From CAZCWX01 sp964502465 (GTDB taxonomy: Bacteria; Desulfobacterota; Binatia; Bin18): a stretch of 10,872 nucleotides of DNA. Both the position numbers and the translations under genes were made by a program. The notes beneath the pieces were generated by a model. The model did no database searches, was not told where the DNA came from, and worked only from the letters and a program-made list of their open reading frames with translations. The stretch spans positions 1-10,872 of the forward strand of contig CAZCWX010000135.1 in NCBI GenBank assembly GCA_964502465.1. Direction: 5' to 3'. Within the stretch, counting starts at the first letter, position 1, and each line of letters opens with the position of its first letter. Positions 5,730 through 10,872 of the stretch are shown in pieces.

Positions 5730-7064
5730 CTATGGCTCGATATTCCAGGATTCCCACCCTACCCCGTTCCACTCGCGTGCATACACTTGACCGTCGGTCC
5801 CAAAGACGGCAACGCGAAGTTTGCCATTGACGACTTTGAAGAATGGGGCAGAAGTTGCCTCTCCATCGAGATTTAGCCAACTGCTATCGATACGGTCCCG
5901 CATCACGTACACCGCCCCATCGAGGCCACGTATCGCCTGCCACGTCACCGCGCGGAAGCGCAACACATCGGGTTTCATAGCGGTCTGTCCAGGGAGTGGC
6001 GTCCACGTTGTCCAGTCACCATCCAGCGTGATCCACGCGACATACAGTCGCAGGTCCTCCCCAACTCTGAGGAGGCGAGTCCCGCGGAGCTCTTGACTGA
6101 CTACAGGATAGAAGGGTGAGGTGCCACCAATCGGCAGCGGACGGTAAAAGGGGTATTGGATGATGTCTGTGTAGCTCAGGGTGCCATCGGGCTCACGACG
6201 AAAGAGATGCCAGCCGCCGTCTCGGCGGCTGGCATAGGCGGCACGTGCGACCGTGCCAGTGTCCCGCCGCATCTGGCCAAGGTTCGCCACCAGAGCAGTC
6301 AACTCAATTGAATTATCGTTGAAGACGCCGTCGAAGCTGTCGATGCTATCACAACACCATCCCAAGGCGGCGATCGGGGGAGGCGTTGTTTTGTAGAAAT
6401 AACTCACCATATTGTGCCAACGCCGATTCACGATAACGGGATGTGGATCGGCCTCGTTGTTGAACCACCAGAGAAACATCGGCTTGCCAAGACCCGAGAG
6501 CGCAGAGGGGTCTGCGCCTTTTGTCGTCGAATACCAGTCGGCGTTCGGCAGGCGGATATTATTTTCCGGGGTAAACCAATTGACGAACACTGGGACTCCT
6601 GGCACCGCCTGGTGCAAGTAATCAATCGCCGCCCGCAGGTTCGCGTCTCGTGGTCCACCGTGGCGGATATCAGGCTCGTCGAAAATCCACAGCGCCAGCA
6701 GTCTGTCCTGATACGCGTGCAGCGTAGCGAGCAAGGGCTGCACGCGAGAAATGAACAGACCAACATCCCCCCAAGGGCCGTCGAGATCACAGGAAGGGGT
6801 TCTCGCCTGCCAGGCGCGTCCGAGGTCAACGAGCACCCGATTGGGACGGCTGACTGCGCTCAGCGCCTGTTGCAAGTCTTGCGCATCGAAAAAATGGCAA
6901 GCGAAGTGGATGTCGTTCCAGGTAGAAAAAGAAGAGTCCTCGTCTTCGTAGAATTCCCCGCCCAGGAAGCCGTACGCAAAGGGCGCAGGGGCAGCCTGAG
7001 CAATCTCGACCACTGCAGCCACGTGCACGAACAGCACGAACAGTATCCACGTCTTCCGTCGCAT
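5730..7064 (-). CDS. Secreted TIM-barrel-like putative glycoside hydrolase with propeller-like C-terminal part
   Basis: A 444-residue protein with a signal peptide (MRRKTWILFVLFVHVAAVVEI; cut probably after AQA at 24). Residues about 28-265 read like a beta/alpha barrel. LLALWIFDEPD (122-132) resembles the strand carrying a catalytic Glu in barrel glycosidases, VFVNWF follows at 159-164, and FLWWFNNEAD (197-206) offers a second acidic residue. Candidate acids are Glu130 and Glu204. Residues about 268-444 contain repeating units of the type GWHLFRREPDGTLSY, LRLYVAWITLDGDWTTW and LRVAVFGTDGQVYAREW, which resemble blades of a PLL-like lectin propeller that binds sugars. I recognise no named family, so hydrolase is an inference. 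AAGGAGG lies 5 nt before ATG 7064. It is followed after 44 nt by the sugar dehydrogenase. Confidence 0.7.
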   Translation of the reverse strand: MRRKTWILFVLFVHVAAVVEIAQAAPAPFAYGFLGGEFYEDEDSSFSTWNDIHFACHFFDAQDLQQALSAVSRPNRVLVDLGRAWQARTPSCDLDGPWGDVGLFISRVQPLLATLHAYQDRLLALWIFDEPDIRHGGPRDANLRAAIDYLHQAVPGVPVFVNWFTPENNIRLPNADWYSTTKGADPSALSGLGKPMFLWWFNNEADPHPVIVNRRWHNMVSYFYKTTPPPIAALGWCCDSIDSFDGVFNDNSIELTALVANLGQMRRDTGTVARAAYASRRDGGWHLFRREPDGTLSYTDIIQYPFYRPLPIGGTSPFYPVVSQELRGTRLLRVGEDLRLYVAWITLDGDWTTWTPLPGQTAMKPDVLRFRAVTWQAIRGLDGAVYVMRDRIDSSWLNLDGEATSAPFFKVVNGKLRVAVFGTDGQVYAREWNGVGWESWNIEP

Positions 7065-7069
7065 TCACA

Positions 7070-7076
7070 CCTCCTT
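7070..7076 (-). promoter_or_regulatory. Ribosome-binding site of the putative hydrolase
   Basis: AAGGAGG on the minus strand, 5 nt before ATG 7064, with the signal peptide beginning at that ATG. Confidence 0.75.
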
Positions 7077-7136
7077 CTCTTTTCCTATACCCTGCGATCT
7101 GCTCGAGTACAGCCTCCCCTTTTCTTTTCTTGCTTC

Positions 7137-7156
7137 TCCCATATATTCCCATATAT
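7137..7156. repeat. Tandem 10-bp direct repeat TCCCATATAT x2
   Basis: Two perfect adjacent copies (7137-7146, 7147-7156) lie about 75-90 bp before the hydrolase start. Ten-base spacing puts both on the same face of the helix, as for a regulator binding as a dimer. The TATATA content could alternatively be part of a -10 element. No regulator is known. Confidence 0.45.
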
Positions 7157-7418
7157 AAAGTCCGCCCGCAGCGAAGAGATGCCCGATCGGGCACCAGGGA
7201 GAGCAGGTATTTTCAGAGAAGAGTTCACAGATGTGTGTCGCAAGACGGCATGGTTGCCTGAGGGATGTCTCACCCTGATTTTTCTTTCGTGGTCTGGCCT
7301 CCCGCAATGCGCTGATTTTTCGGGAAGACACACAGCCAGTTGTGTTCTTTTTCCTTTGGCCTTTCTTTTGCTCTCTGCCCCACTTTGCTTGAGGTAAGTA
7401 GGGAAGCAACAAGCCAAC

Positions 7419-7757
7419 ATGCCAGGAACCCATCAACCGCGCAGTGTTTCTCATTCCACCCACGCGCTCTTTCTCCTGAACATCGGGTTACAACTCTTTG
7501 ACGGGCTCGCCACCTATCACGGACTCCAATTAGGCTGGCAGGAAGGCAATCCGCTTCTGCGGAGAGTCATGGAGCACTGGGGCGTGGGATGGACGCTGGT
7601 TGCGTTTAAGATGAAAGCGTGTACCCTGCTGTTCTTCTTACATTGTTTACCGGATAGTTCGTTCTCTCTCGCGGCACTGGGAGTCGCGGCAGGGTGCTAC
7701 GTCCTCTTTTCGTTTATTCCCTGGCTTGCTTGTTTGGTGCTGTTCCCGCTCCACTAA
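7419..7757 (+). CDS. Small multi-pass membrane protein, DUF5658-like
   Basis: A 112-residue protein with about three membrane segments (roughly 16-36, 55-76 and 82-110). The pattern of Asn21 and Asp28 in the first segment, Thr32, then QEGNPLLR (41-48) after it, and a Lys (64) inside the second hydrophobic stretch matches the small DUF5658 membrane family, whose function is not known. The nearest purine-rich site (AGGGAAG) is rather far from ATG 7419, so the start could lie a little further in. No partner is obvious: the next gene on the same strand starts 101 nt later. Confidence 0.7.
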   Translation: MPGTHQPRSVSHSTHALFLLNIGLQLFDGLATYHGLQLGWQEGNPLLRRVMEHWGVGWTLVAFKMKACTLLFFLHCLPDSSFSLAALGVAAGCYVLFSFIPWLACLVLFPLH

Positions 7758-7858
7758 GCTCATCCTGCCTTTCACCGCTCTCCCGATTTGCTGTCATCCA
7801 ATCGTTGTCATACTGAGGGGGCTTTCCTACGAAAGTCATTGCTTGTACGGGTGGGTAT

Positions 7859-8767
7859 ATGGTGAACGTTCAACCGCGCTCCCCCGCATACTCGCACAAG
7901 AGTCAGTTGCGTCTGGTGAAGACGCTCATTCCCCTTGTGGTGTTTTTGCTTGCGGCTACCCGGGTAGCCGCGCAAGGTGTGCTGGAAATTCCTCAACAGA
8001 ATTCATTCCAAAGCGGCATTGGTATCGTCTCTGGGTGGAAGTGTACAGCGGGGACGATTACGGTGAGTTTTAACGGTGGCCCACAAATCCCAGTCGTGTA
8101 CGGGTCAGACCGAGAAGATACACGCCCCATCTGCAACGATGCCGACAACGGTTATGTCCTCCTGTGGAACTGGAATCTGCTCGGAGACGGACGGCACACC
8201 ATTCAAGTTTTTGATAATGGCGTCCCATTTGCCAGTGCCACGTTTACAGTGGTCACACCGGGAGAAGAGTTTTTCACCCAAGGCCGCGCGACGATCACCG
8301 TACGCAACTTCCCGCGCACCGGCGAAACCACCACCCTCCGCTGGCAACAAAGCACCCAAAGCTTCGAGATGGTCGCGCGAGGTTCAGTGGACGTTTCGAA
8401 CGTCGCCGGAACGTACCAATACTCTGGTACGCTTGAAGCGAACACCTGTTCGTTTGCTCCGCCCAGTACGCAACTTGCAGAGACGCTTCGTATCACCCAG
8501 CAGGGAGCTGCTCTCGCAGCGACGACAGTTTTTGCTGGTGGTGTTCAATTGAATGGACAGCTCGCCCCTGACCAGACCTTTGTGCTGTTTTCCGATCCAC
8601 AAGTGACCACGTTCAGTGTAGGCTGTACGCAAACCCTCACGATAGCGGTTGAGGGAGACTTTACTGCCAATGTTGCTGATACAACCTTTGCGTATGATTT
8701 TACCGGCACCTGTCCGGTAATCAGCTGTGAAACGATCTTTTTGGGCTCATTGACCAAGACGCGATAG
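7859..8767 (+). CDS. Secreted two-domain beta-rich protein, function unknown
   Basis: A 302-residue protein. Residues 1-38 form a signal peptide with a long polar n-region and core TLIPLVVFLLAA, cut probably near VAA/QG. Domain one (about 41-172) begins LEIPQQNSFQSGIGIVSGW and includes FNGGPQIPVVYGSDREDT, GYVLLWNWNLLGDGRHTIQVF and a late FFTQGRATITVRNFPRTGE. Cys62 and Cys92 could form a disulfide. It resembles, from memory, a repeated but unnamed Ig-like module in secreted proteins of uncultured soil and marine lineages. Domain two (about 175-302) is a beta-strand series GTYQYSGTL, LRITQQGAAL, GGVQLNGQL and FAYDFTGTC with four Cys (197, 256, 285, 290), suggesting a small barrel or lipocalin-like fold. 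GGGTGGG lies just before ATG 7859. No function is proposed. Confidence 0.75.
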   Translation: MVNVQPRSPAYSHKSQLRLVKTLIPLVVFLLAATRVAAQGVLEIPQQNSFQSGIGIVSGWKCTAGTITVSFNGGPQIPVVYGSDREDTRPICNDADNGYVLLWNWNLLGDGRHTIQVFDNGVPFASATFTVVTPGEEFFTQGRATITVRNFPRTGETTTLRWQQSTQSFEMVARGSVDVSNVAGTYQYSGTLEANTCSFAPPSTQLAETLRITQQGAALAATTVFAGGVQLNGQLAPDQTFVLFSDPQVTTFSVGCTQTLTIAVEGDFTANVADTTFAYDFTGTCPVISCETIFLGSLTKTR

Positions 8768-8773
8768 CTCAGC

Positions 8774-8799
8774 GCCGGAAACGCTCTGCTTATTCCGGC
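8774..8799. terminator. Hairpin between convergent genes
   Basis: GCCGGAA (8774-8780) pairs perfectly with TTCCGGC (8793-8799) around a 12-nt loop, 6 nt after the stop of the secreted protein and directly against the end of the minus-strand hsdS relic. There is no T tract, so if it terminates it is a weak or factor-aided terminator. Confidence 0.4.
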
Positions 8800-9196
8800 C
8801 TACTCATGGGTCTTCCCCAACGCGGTCAATTCCTCGCTCGCTTCGTGCATCTTCGGTAAGCCGTTCCTGGCACAATTCTTCCAATTCATGTATGCGTCGG
8901 TGCGGAATAGATAGGCGTCATATCTGCTATCTACATCATAGGGGCGAGCCACAACATACGCTGGACTGATCAGACCATCGACGGGGGCGACACCGATAGC
9001 ACCTTGCCACATGCGCATCATGTTGTACGCAATGTCTCCCTTGACGGCTTGCTTATACTTTGCTCGGTCGGACATAATCTGCTTAGGAGCCGAGCAGAAA
9101 TAAGTTGATCGTTCTCATATTGTGGTGCAGGCGTCCCGCCTGCATTGTGATGGGCAGGCCAGAGTCTTTGTCCTCAGGATAGGGCTTCAATTTCAT
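8800..9196 (-). pseudogene. hsdS: hsdS remnant (type I restriction specificity subunit)
   Basis: HsdS gives a type I restriction-modification complex its DNA target. The frame starts at ATG 9196-9194 with MKLKPYPEDKDSGLP, the standard HsdS N-terminus (compare MKxKPYPxYKDSGVPWLG). After 15 codons it runs into a palindromic repeat (9126-9144) and stops at 9145-9090 in another context. Recognisable HsdS resumes near 9075 with KGDIAYNMMRMWQGAIGVA, LISPAYVVARP and AYLFRTDAYM, the conserved block of the first target-recognition domain. The region between, some 50 or more residues, is missing. After YM the match ends and a stop follows at 8802-8800, so the second recognition domain is absent. Its start overlaps the stop of the DUF1016 remnant by ATGA. 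Clearly non-functional; part of the lost sequence could lie elsewhere in the genome. Confidence 0.75.
9126..9144. repeat. Palindromic repeat TGCAGGCG-TCC-CGCCTGCA inside the hsdS relic
   Basis: A perfect 8-bp inverted repeat with a 3-nt centre. GTGCAGGCGxxxCGCCTGCAC-type palindromes are common dispersed repeats in several environmental lineages. Here it lies exactly where the hsdS reading frame loses its homology, so it marks the deletion or insertion junction. Confidence 0.65.
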
Positions 9197-9515
9197 TTAT
9201 TCCCGCCCTTGGCCTTTCCGGAGAGTAGCGCACGGCTTCGCTGGCTGCGCTTTTTCACTACTGTCTCCTCTGTCTCCTCCGGCGGCTGGGCCAGCTCGTA
9301 GAACTTATGGAGTTTGGCCTGTAGCAGGCGTTTATCAGGGAGGCACGTTTGATATTCAGTAATGAGGATCGGCGAGACGGAATGGCCAGACGCAAATAAA
9401 ACTCCCGTTCCTCAGATCCCTTACCCTTGCCGAGAATCAGCAGTTGACGGTCTCTCTTTTCGAGGGTCAAGAGAAAGAAGGCGTTAACGAAGTCAATGTC
9501 GCAACGGGCGTGAGA
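9193..9515 (-). pseudogene. Frameshifted C-terminal remnant of a DUF1016 (YhcG-type PDDEXK nuclease) gene
   Basis: Two overlapping frames together give one protein tail. Frame one (open from 9515, after a stop at 9518-9516) reads RQLLILGKGKGSEEREF, like the IGLLLCKGKxxEVVEF segment of the DUF1016 C-terminal domain. Frame two (to TGA 9195-9193) continues FASGHSVSPILITEYQT and then LPDKRLLQAKLHKFYELAQ, like the SxSPALIAEYQTxLPDKKLLQxKLHEFYEL end of that family. The switch falls in TTTTATTT at 9401-9394, consistent with a one-base slip. A charged tail with KKRSQRSR follows. The nuclease core upstream is missing. The family match is from memory, but the ATGA overlap with an hsdS start supports it, since DUF1016 genes often sit in type I restriction loci. 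Confidence 0.55.
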
Positions 9516-9611
9516 TTAGCGCATATCTACTGCGCTATCGGTTTTGCTTCGTGCGCATGGCACACGCTACTGAATTCAGGCACGCACCGAACGAATTTCC
9601 TGTGGTCTGAT

Positions 9612-10163
9612 TTAGGCCCCTAAGACCCGTTTGCCTTCGGCTAAGATATCATCGTACGCTCGCTCTAGCGCCAGCTTGCAGCCACGGCAGCCCTCCACAA
9701 CCTGAGCGCTCCAGTCCAAATATTCTTGCTTCCGCTCTAGCGACCACTCTGCAGGGGGCGTCTGGATAATGCTGCGTACGTTTGAGATCTTGTCAGCAAG
9801 CTTCACCAACTTGGCACGTATCGACAGGTGAGGCGCATGCTCGATTTGTAGGCGTTTGCGCTCAGCTTTGGGCAAACGCGTGTTGTCGGTAATCTCTTCG
9901 ACAACGCAACGTACTTCGAGACTAAATGTTGCCTCCAATTCTTCTGGGGTTGTCTGGGTATCCTCTAATGTATCATGGAGGATAGCAGCCTGGAGGGTGA
10001 CAAGATCTGTGATCCCTCCCACACGAACAAGAATCTCAGCGACCTCGATAAGATGGTTGATATACGGGGAGCCTTCAGCTCCTTTGCGGCGCTGGTCACG
10101 GTGTTTGTCAGCCGCAAAATGGAGTGCACGAAAGAGAGCGACAATAGTCTGTGATGTCTCCAT
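9612..10163 (-). CDS. MESH1-type small alarmone hydrolase, (p)ppGpp 3'-pyrophosphohydrolase
   Basis: A 183-residue stand-alone HD hydrolase expected to remove the 3'-diphosphate from (p)ppGpp with a metal ion in the cytoplasm, lowering the stringent-response alarmone. It aligns along its whole length with animal MESH1/HDDC3 (about 179 residues): RRKGAEGSPYINHL, then ILHDTLEDT, then LPKAERKRLQIEHAPH, then AKLVKLADKISNVR, then QEYLDWSAQVVEG. Metal and catalytic residues are all present: His37, His63, Asp64, Glu67, Asp68, Asp124 and Asn128. No synthetase domain follows, unlike RelA/SpoT. Family members may also act on NADPH, as reported for human MESH1. ATG 10163 is the only sensible start but has no ribosome-binding site before it. 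The gene begins 14 nt from a tRNA-Ala 3' end and may be read from the tRNA promoter in an uninterrupted chromosome. Confidence 0.92.
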   Translation of the reverse strand: METSQTIVALFRALHFAADKHRDQRRKGAEGSPYINHLIEVAEILVRVGGITDLVTLQAAILHDTLEDTQTTPEELEATFSLEVRCVVEEITDNTRLPKAERKRLQIEHAPHLSIRAKLVKLADKISNVRSIIQTPPAEWSLERKQEYLDWSAQVVEGCRGCKLALERAYDDILAEGKRVLGA

Positions 10164-10176
10164 ATGATGAAAGGAG

Positions 10177-10220
10177 TGGAGCCGATCGGAATTGAACCGA
10201 CGACCTCTTGAATGCCATTC
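10177..10220 (-). other. 3' fragment of tRNA-Ala(GGC): probable attachment site (att)
   Basis: Read on the minus strand this is 44 nt of a tRNA. It includes an anticodon loop ATGGCAT with T33, GGC and A37 (10218-10212), the 3' strand of the anticodon stem TCAAG, variable loop AGGTC, a T arm GTCGG-TTCAATT-CCGAT with perfect pairing and canonical TTC loop (10201-10185), 3' acceptor strand CGGCTCC and discriminator A (10177). The sequence beyond 10220 no longer matches the anticodon stem (TCGCA where TCAAG is needed), and no D arm or GGAGCCG acceptor strand follows. A tRNA cut at the anticodon loop is the normal target fragment of tyrosine-recombinase integration. The 3' flank (left) should be chromosome and the 5' flank (right) element DNA. 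Confidence 0.75.
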
Positions 10221-10337
10221 GCAAGTTAGCCAATCGCGAAAATTCTTGCTTTACGCAAATTTACGTGGCCCACCCTCTAGTTAGCGAATTTTTCTCCTAT
10301 GCTGTATTACGATAGAAATCGCTCAATTTTGATGCTT

Positions 10338-10359
10338 AACAGCCACTGGAACAGCCACT
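10338..10359. repeat. Direct repeat AACAGCCACT x2, 12-bp period
   Basis: AACAGCCACT at 10338-10347 and 10350-10359, separated by GG. It lies about 120 bp inside from the tRNA fragment, a usual position for integrase arm-type sites. Confidence 0.45.
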
Positions 10360-10472
10360 CACAAAAAGAGAGACGACCTCAGAGAGTATGCCAAAGAAAG
10401 ACGAACGCTGCAATAACCAAGAAAAATTGACCTCCTCGATAAGCGTGGAAATGGACATACCCACAATCGATT

Positions 10473-10485
10473 GTCGCTAAGCGAC
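10473..10485. promoter_or_regulatory. Palindrome GTCGCT-A-AGCGAC (operator-like)
   Basis: A perfect 6-bp inverted repeat with a single central base, too tight for an RNA hairpin and therefore more like a protein-binding site. It lies about 115 bp upstream of the partial gene at 10600. Confidence 0.3.
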
Positions 10486-10599
10486 CGTTTATGGTCTGCT
10501 CCCGTTTGCTCCGTTTCCGATTCTACTAACTCCTGCCAGGTCCGTGGGAATACAGAACACATTCCCTCCGCATTCCCAGAGCCGTAGTTTAGGTAGTAC

Positions 10600-10872
10600 A
10601 TGCCTTACTTGCACATTGTACTCTCTTGCGTTGTATTACGAGGGAAAGAGCTCGATGCCGACAGGTTCTTGGAGAAGAAATTGACCTCTCACGCTACCAA
10701 TGACGGCACAACTGATGCTCAGTTCCTCACGATCATCCTCCCTGATTACGATCACGGGCTACAGTATACGATCCGGTGTGAAGCAAAAACGCTAGTGATC
10801 GAACCACAATTCGATTACAAGGACGAAGAATTTCACTATATCTTTACACGGAGGTTTTCAAAGAAATGGCTC
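10600..10872 (+). CDS. Unrecognised protein, N-terminal part (runs off the window)
   Basis: From ATG 10600 there are 91 uninterrupted codons to the window edge. The product begins MPYLHIVLSCVVLRGKELDA and continues with mixed alpha/beta composition, including QFLTIILPDYDHGLQYTIRC and IEPQFDYKDEEFHYIFTRRF. It has no signal peptide and no membrane segment. AGGT lies 6 nt before the start. I recognise no family. If the tRNA fragment at 10177-10220 is an att site, this is a cargo gene of the element; nucleoid, toxin-antitoxin and defence roles are all open. Reality of the gene is likely from composition and length of the open frame, function unknown. Confidence 0.6.
   Translation, partial: MPYLHIVLSCVVLRGKELDADRFLEKKLTSHATNDGTTDAQFLTIILPDYDHGLQYTIRCEAKTLVIEPQFDYKDEEFHYIFTRRFSKKWL

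Larger units (their letters stand above)
7065..7418. other. Divergent intergenic region
   Basis: This region separates the leftward hydrolase/dehydrogenase unit from the rightward DUF5658-like gene and should hold promoters for both. Visible are the hydrolase ribosome-binding site, a tandem 10-bp repeat at 7137-7156, and a T-rich tract around 7340-7375. Long open frames cross it but none has a start site or sensible composition. No RNA gene is recognised. Confidence 0.5.
10222..10599. other. Gene-poor end of the putative integrated element
   Basis: An AT-richer stretch with no supported gene. AGTTAGC occurs at 10224-10230 and 10279-10285, a 12-bp-spaced direct repeat lies at 10338-10359 and a palindrome at 10473-10485. 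These are the kinds of sites integrase or excisionase arm binding uses, but none is proven. An open minus frame of about 80 codons (10601-10359) loses protein-like character halfway and is not accepted. No integrase is in the visible part. Confidence 0.45.

Noticed and set aside
7326..7352. ACACA..TGTGT hairpin followed by a T-rich tract, like a plus-strand terminator
   Set aside because: The stem is only five base pairs and no plus-strand gene ends there.
6414..7397. Long plus frame (327 codons) antisense to the putative hydrolase
   Set aside because: The opposite strand has a perfect ribosome-binding site, signal peptide and domain-like sequence; this frame is its shadow and then crosses the intergenic region.
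10177..10260. A complete tRNA gene
   Set aside because: Beyond 10220 the anticodon stem does not pair and no D arm or matching acceptor strand is present, so only the 3' half exists.
10359..10601. Open minus frame of 80 codons opposite the element end
   Set aside because: The first half looks mildly protein-like, but there is only a misplaced TAAGG near the start, the second half is low in pattern, and its start overlaps the better plus-strand gene at 10600.
10303..10641. TGTATTACGA at 10303-10312 and again at 10632-10641
   Set aside because: A 10-mer repeated once is expected by chance many times in a window of this size.

Overview
The window looks like accessory chromosome from an uncultured Gram-negative bacterium. 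The guess at a lineage such as Binatia/Desulfobacterota_B or Tectomicrobia is low-confidence. It rests on an LLM-class flavin/F420 oxidoreductase next to an SDR and a Liv-type binding protein, several Sec-exported proteins, and many small palindromic repeats between genes. No rRNA or complete tRNA was found. Base composition is moderately GC-rich by eye, and visibly more AT-rich to the right of about position 10220.

Layout. 1-118 (minus) is the N-terminus of an exported protein, probably a propeller/BNR type. 119-639 is non-coding and holds a composite palindromic repeat. 4239-640 (minus) is a probable four-gene operon: a membrane-anchored ankyrin protein, an LLM oxidoreductase, a leaderless periplasmic-binding-protein homologue, and an SDR. 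4240-4575 is non-coding and packed with repeats. 7064-4576 (minus) is a two-gene unit: a secreted TIM-barrel-like putative hydrolase with a propeller-like tail, then a secreted PQQ-type sugar (GSDH) dehydrogenase. 7065-7418 is the divergent promoter region. On the plus strand follow a DUF5658-like membrane protein (7419-7757) and a two-domain secreted protein of unknown function (7859-8767).

8800-9515 (minus) is a decayed restriction-modification relic. A frameshifted C-terminal piece of a DUF1016 (YhcG-type PDDEXK) gene overlaps by ATGA the start of an hsdS specificity-subunit remnant. That remnant has lost its middle and its end and carries a palindromic repeat at the break. 9612-10163 (minus) is a MESH1-type small alarmone hydrolase with every metal and catalytic residue present. 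Immediately upstream, 10177-10220 is the 3' 44 nt of a tRNA-Ala(GGC) with no 5' half. This is the classic scar of site-specific integration, so DNA to its right is probably the end of an integrated element. That DNA holds short repeats and an unrecognised ORF that runs off the window at 10872.

How the genes may work together. The hydrolase and dehydrogenase would act outside the cytoplasm on carbohydrate, with the propeller tail binding glycan and the GSDH enzyme oxidising released sugars. The LLM-SBP-SDR unit looks like a small redox/catabolic cassette. Its binding protein has no export signal, so it may sense or hold a ligand in the cytoplasm. Both functional readings are inference.
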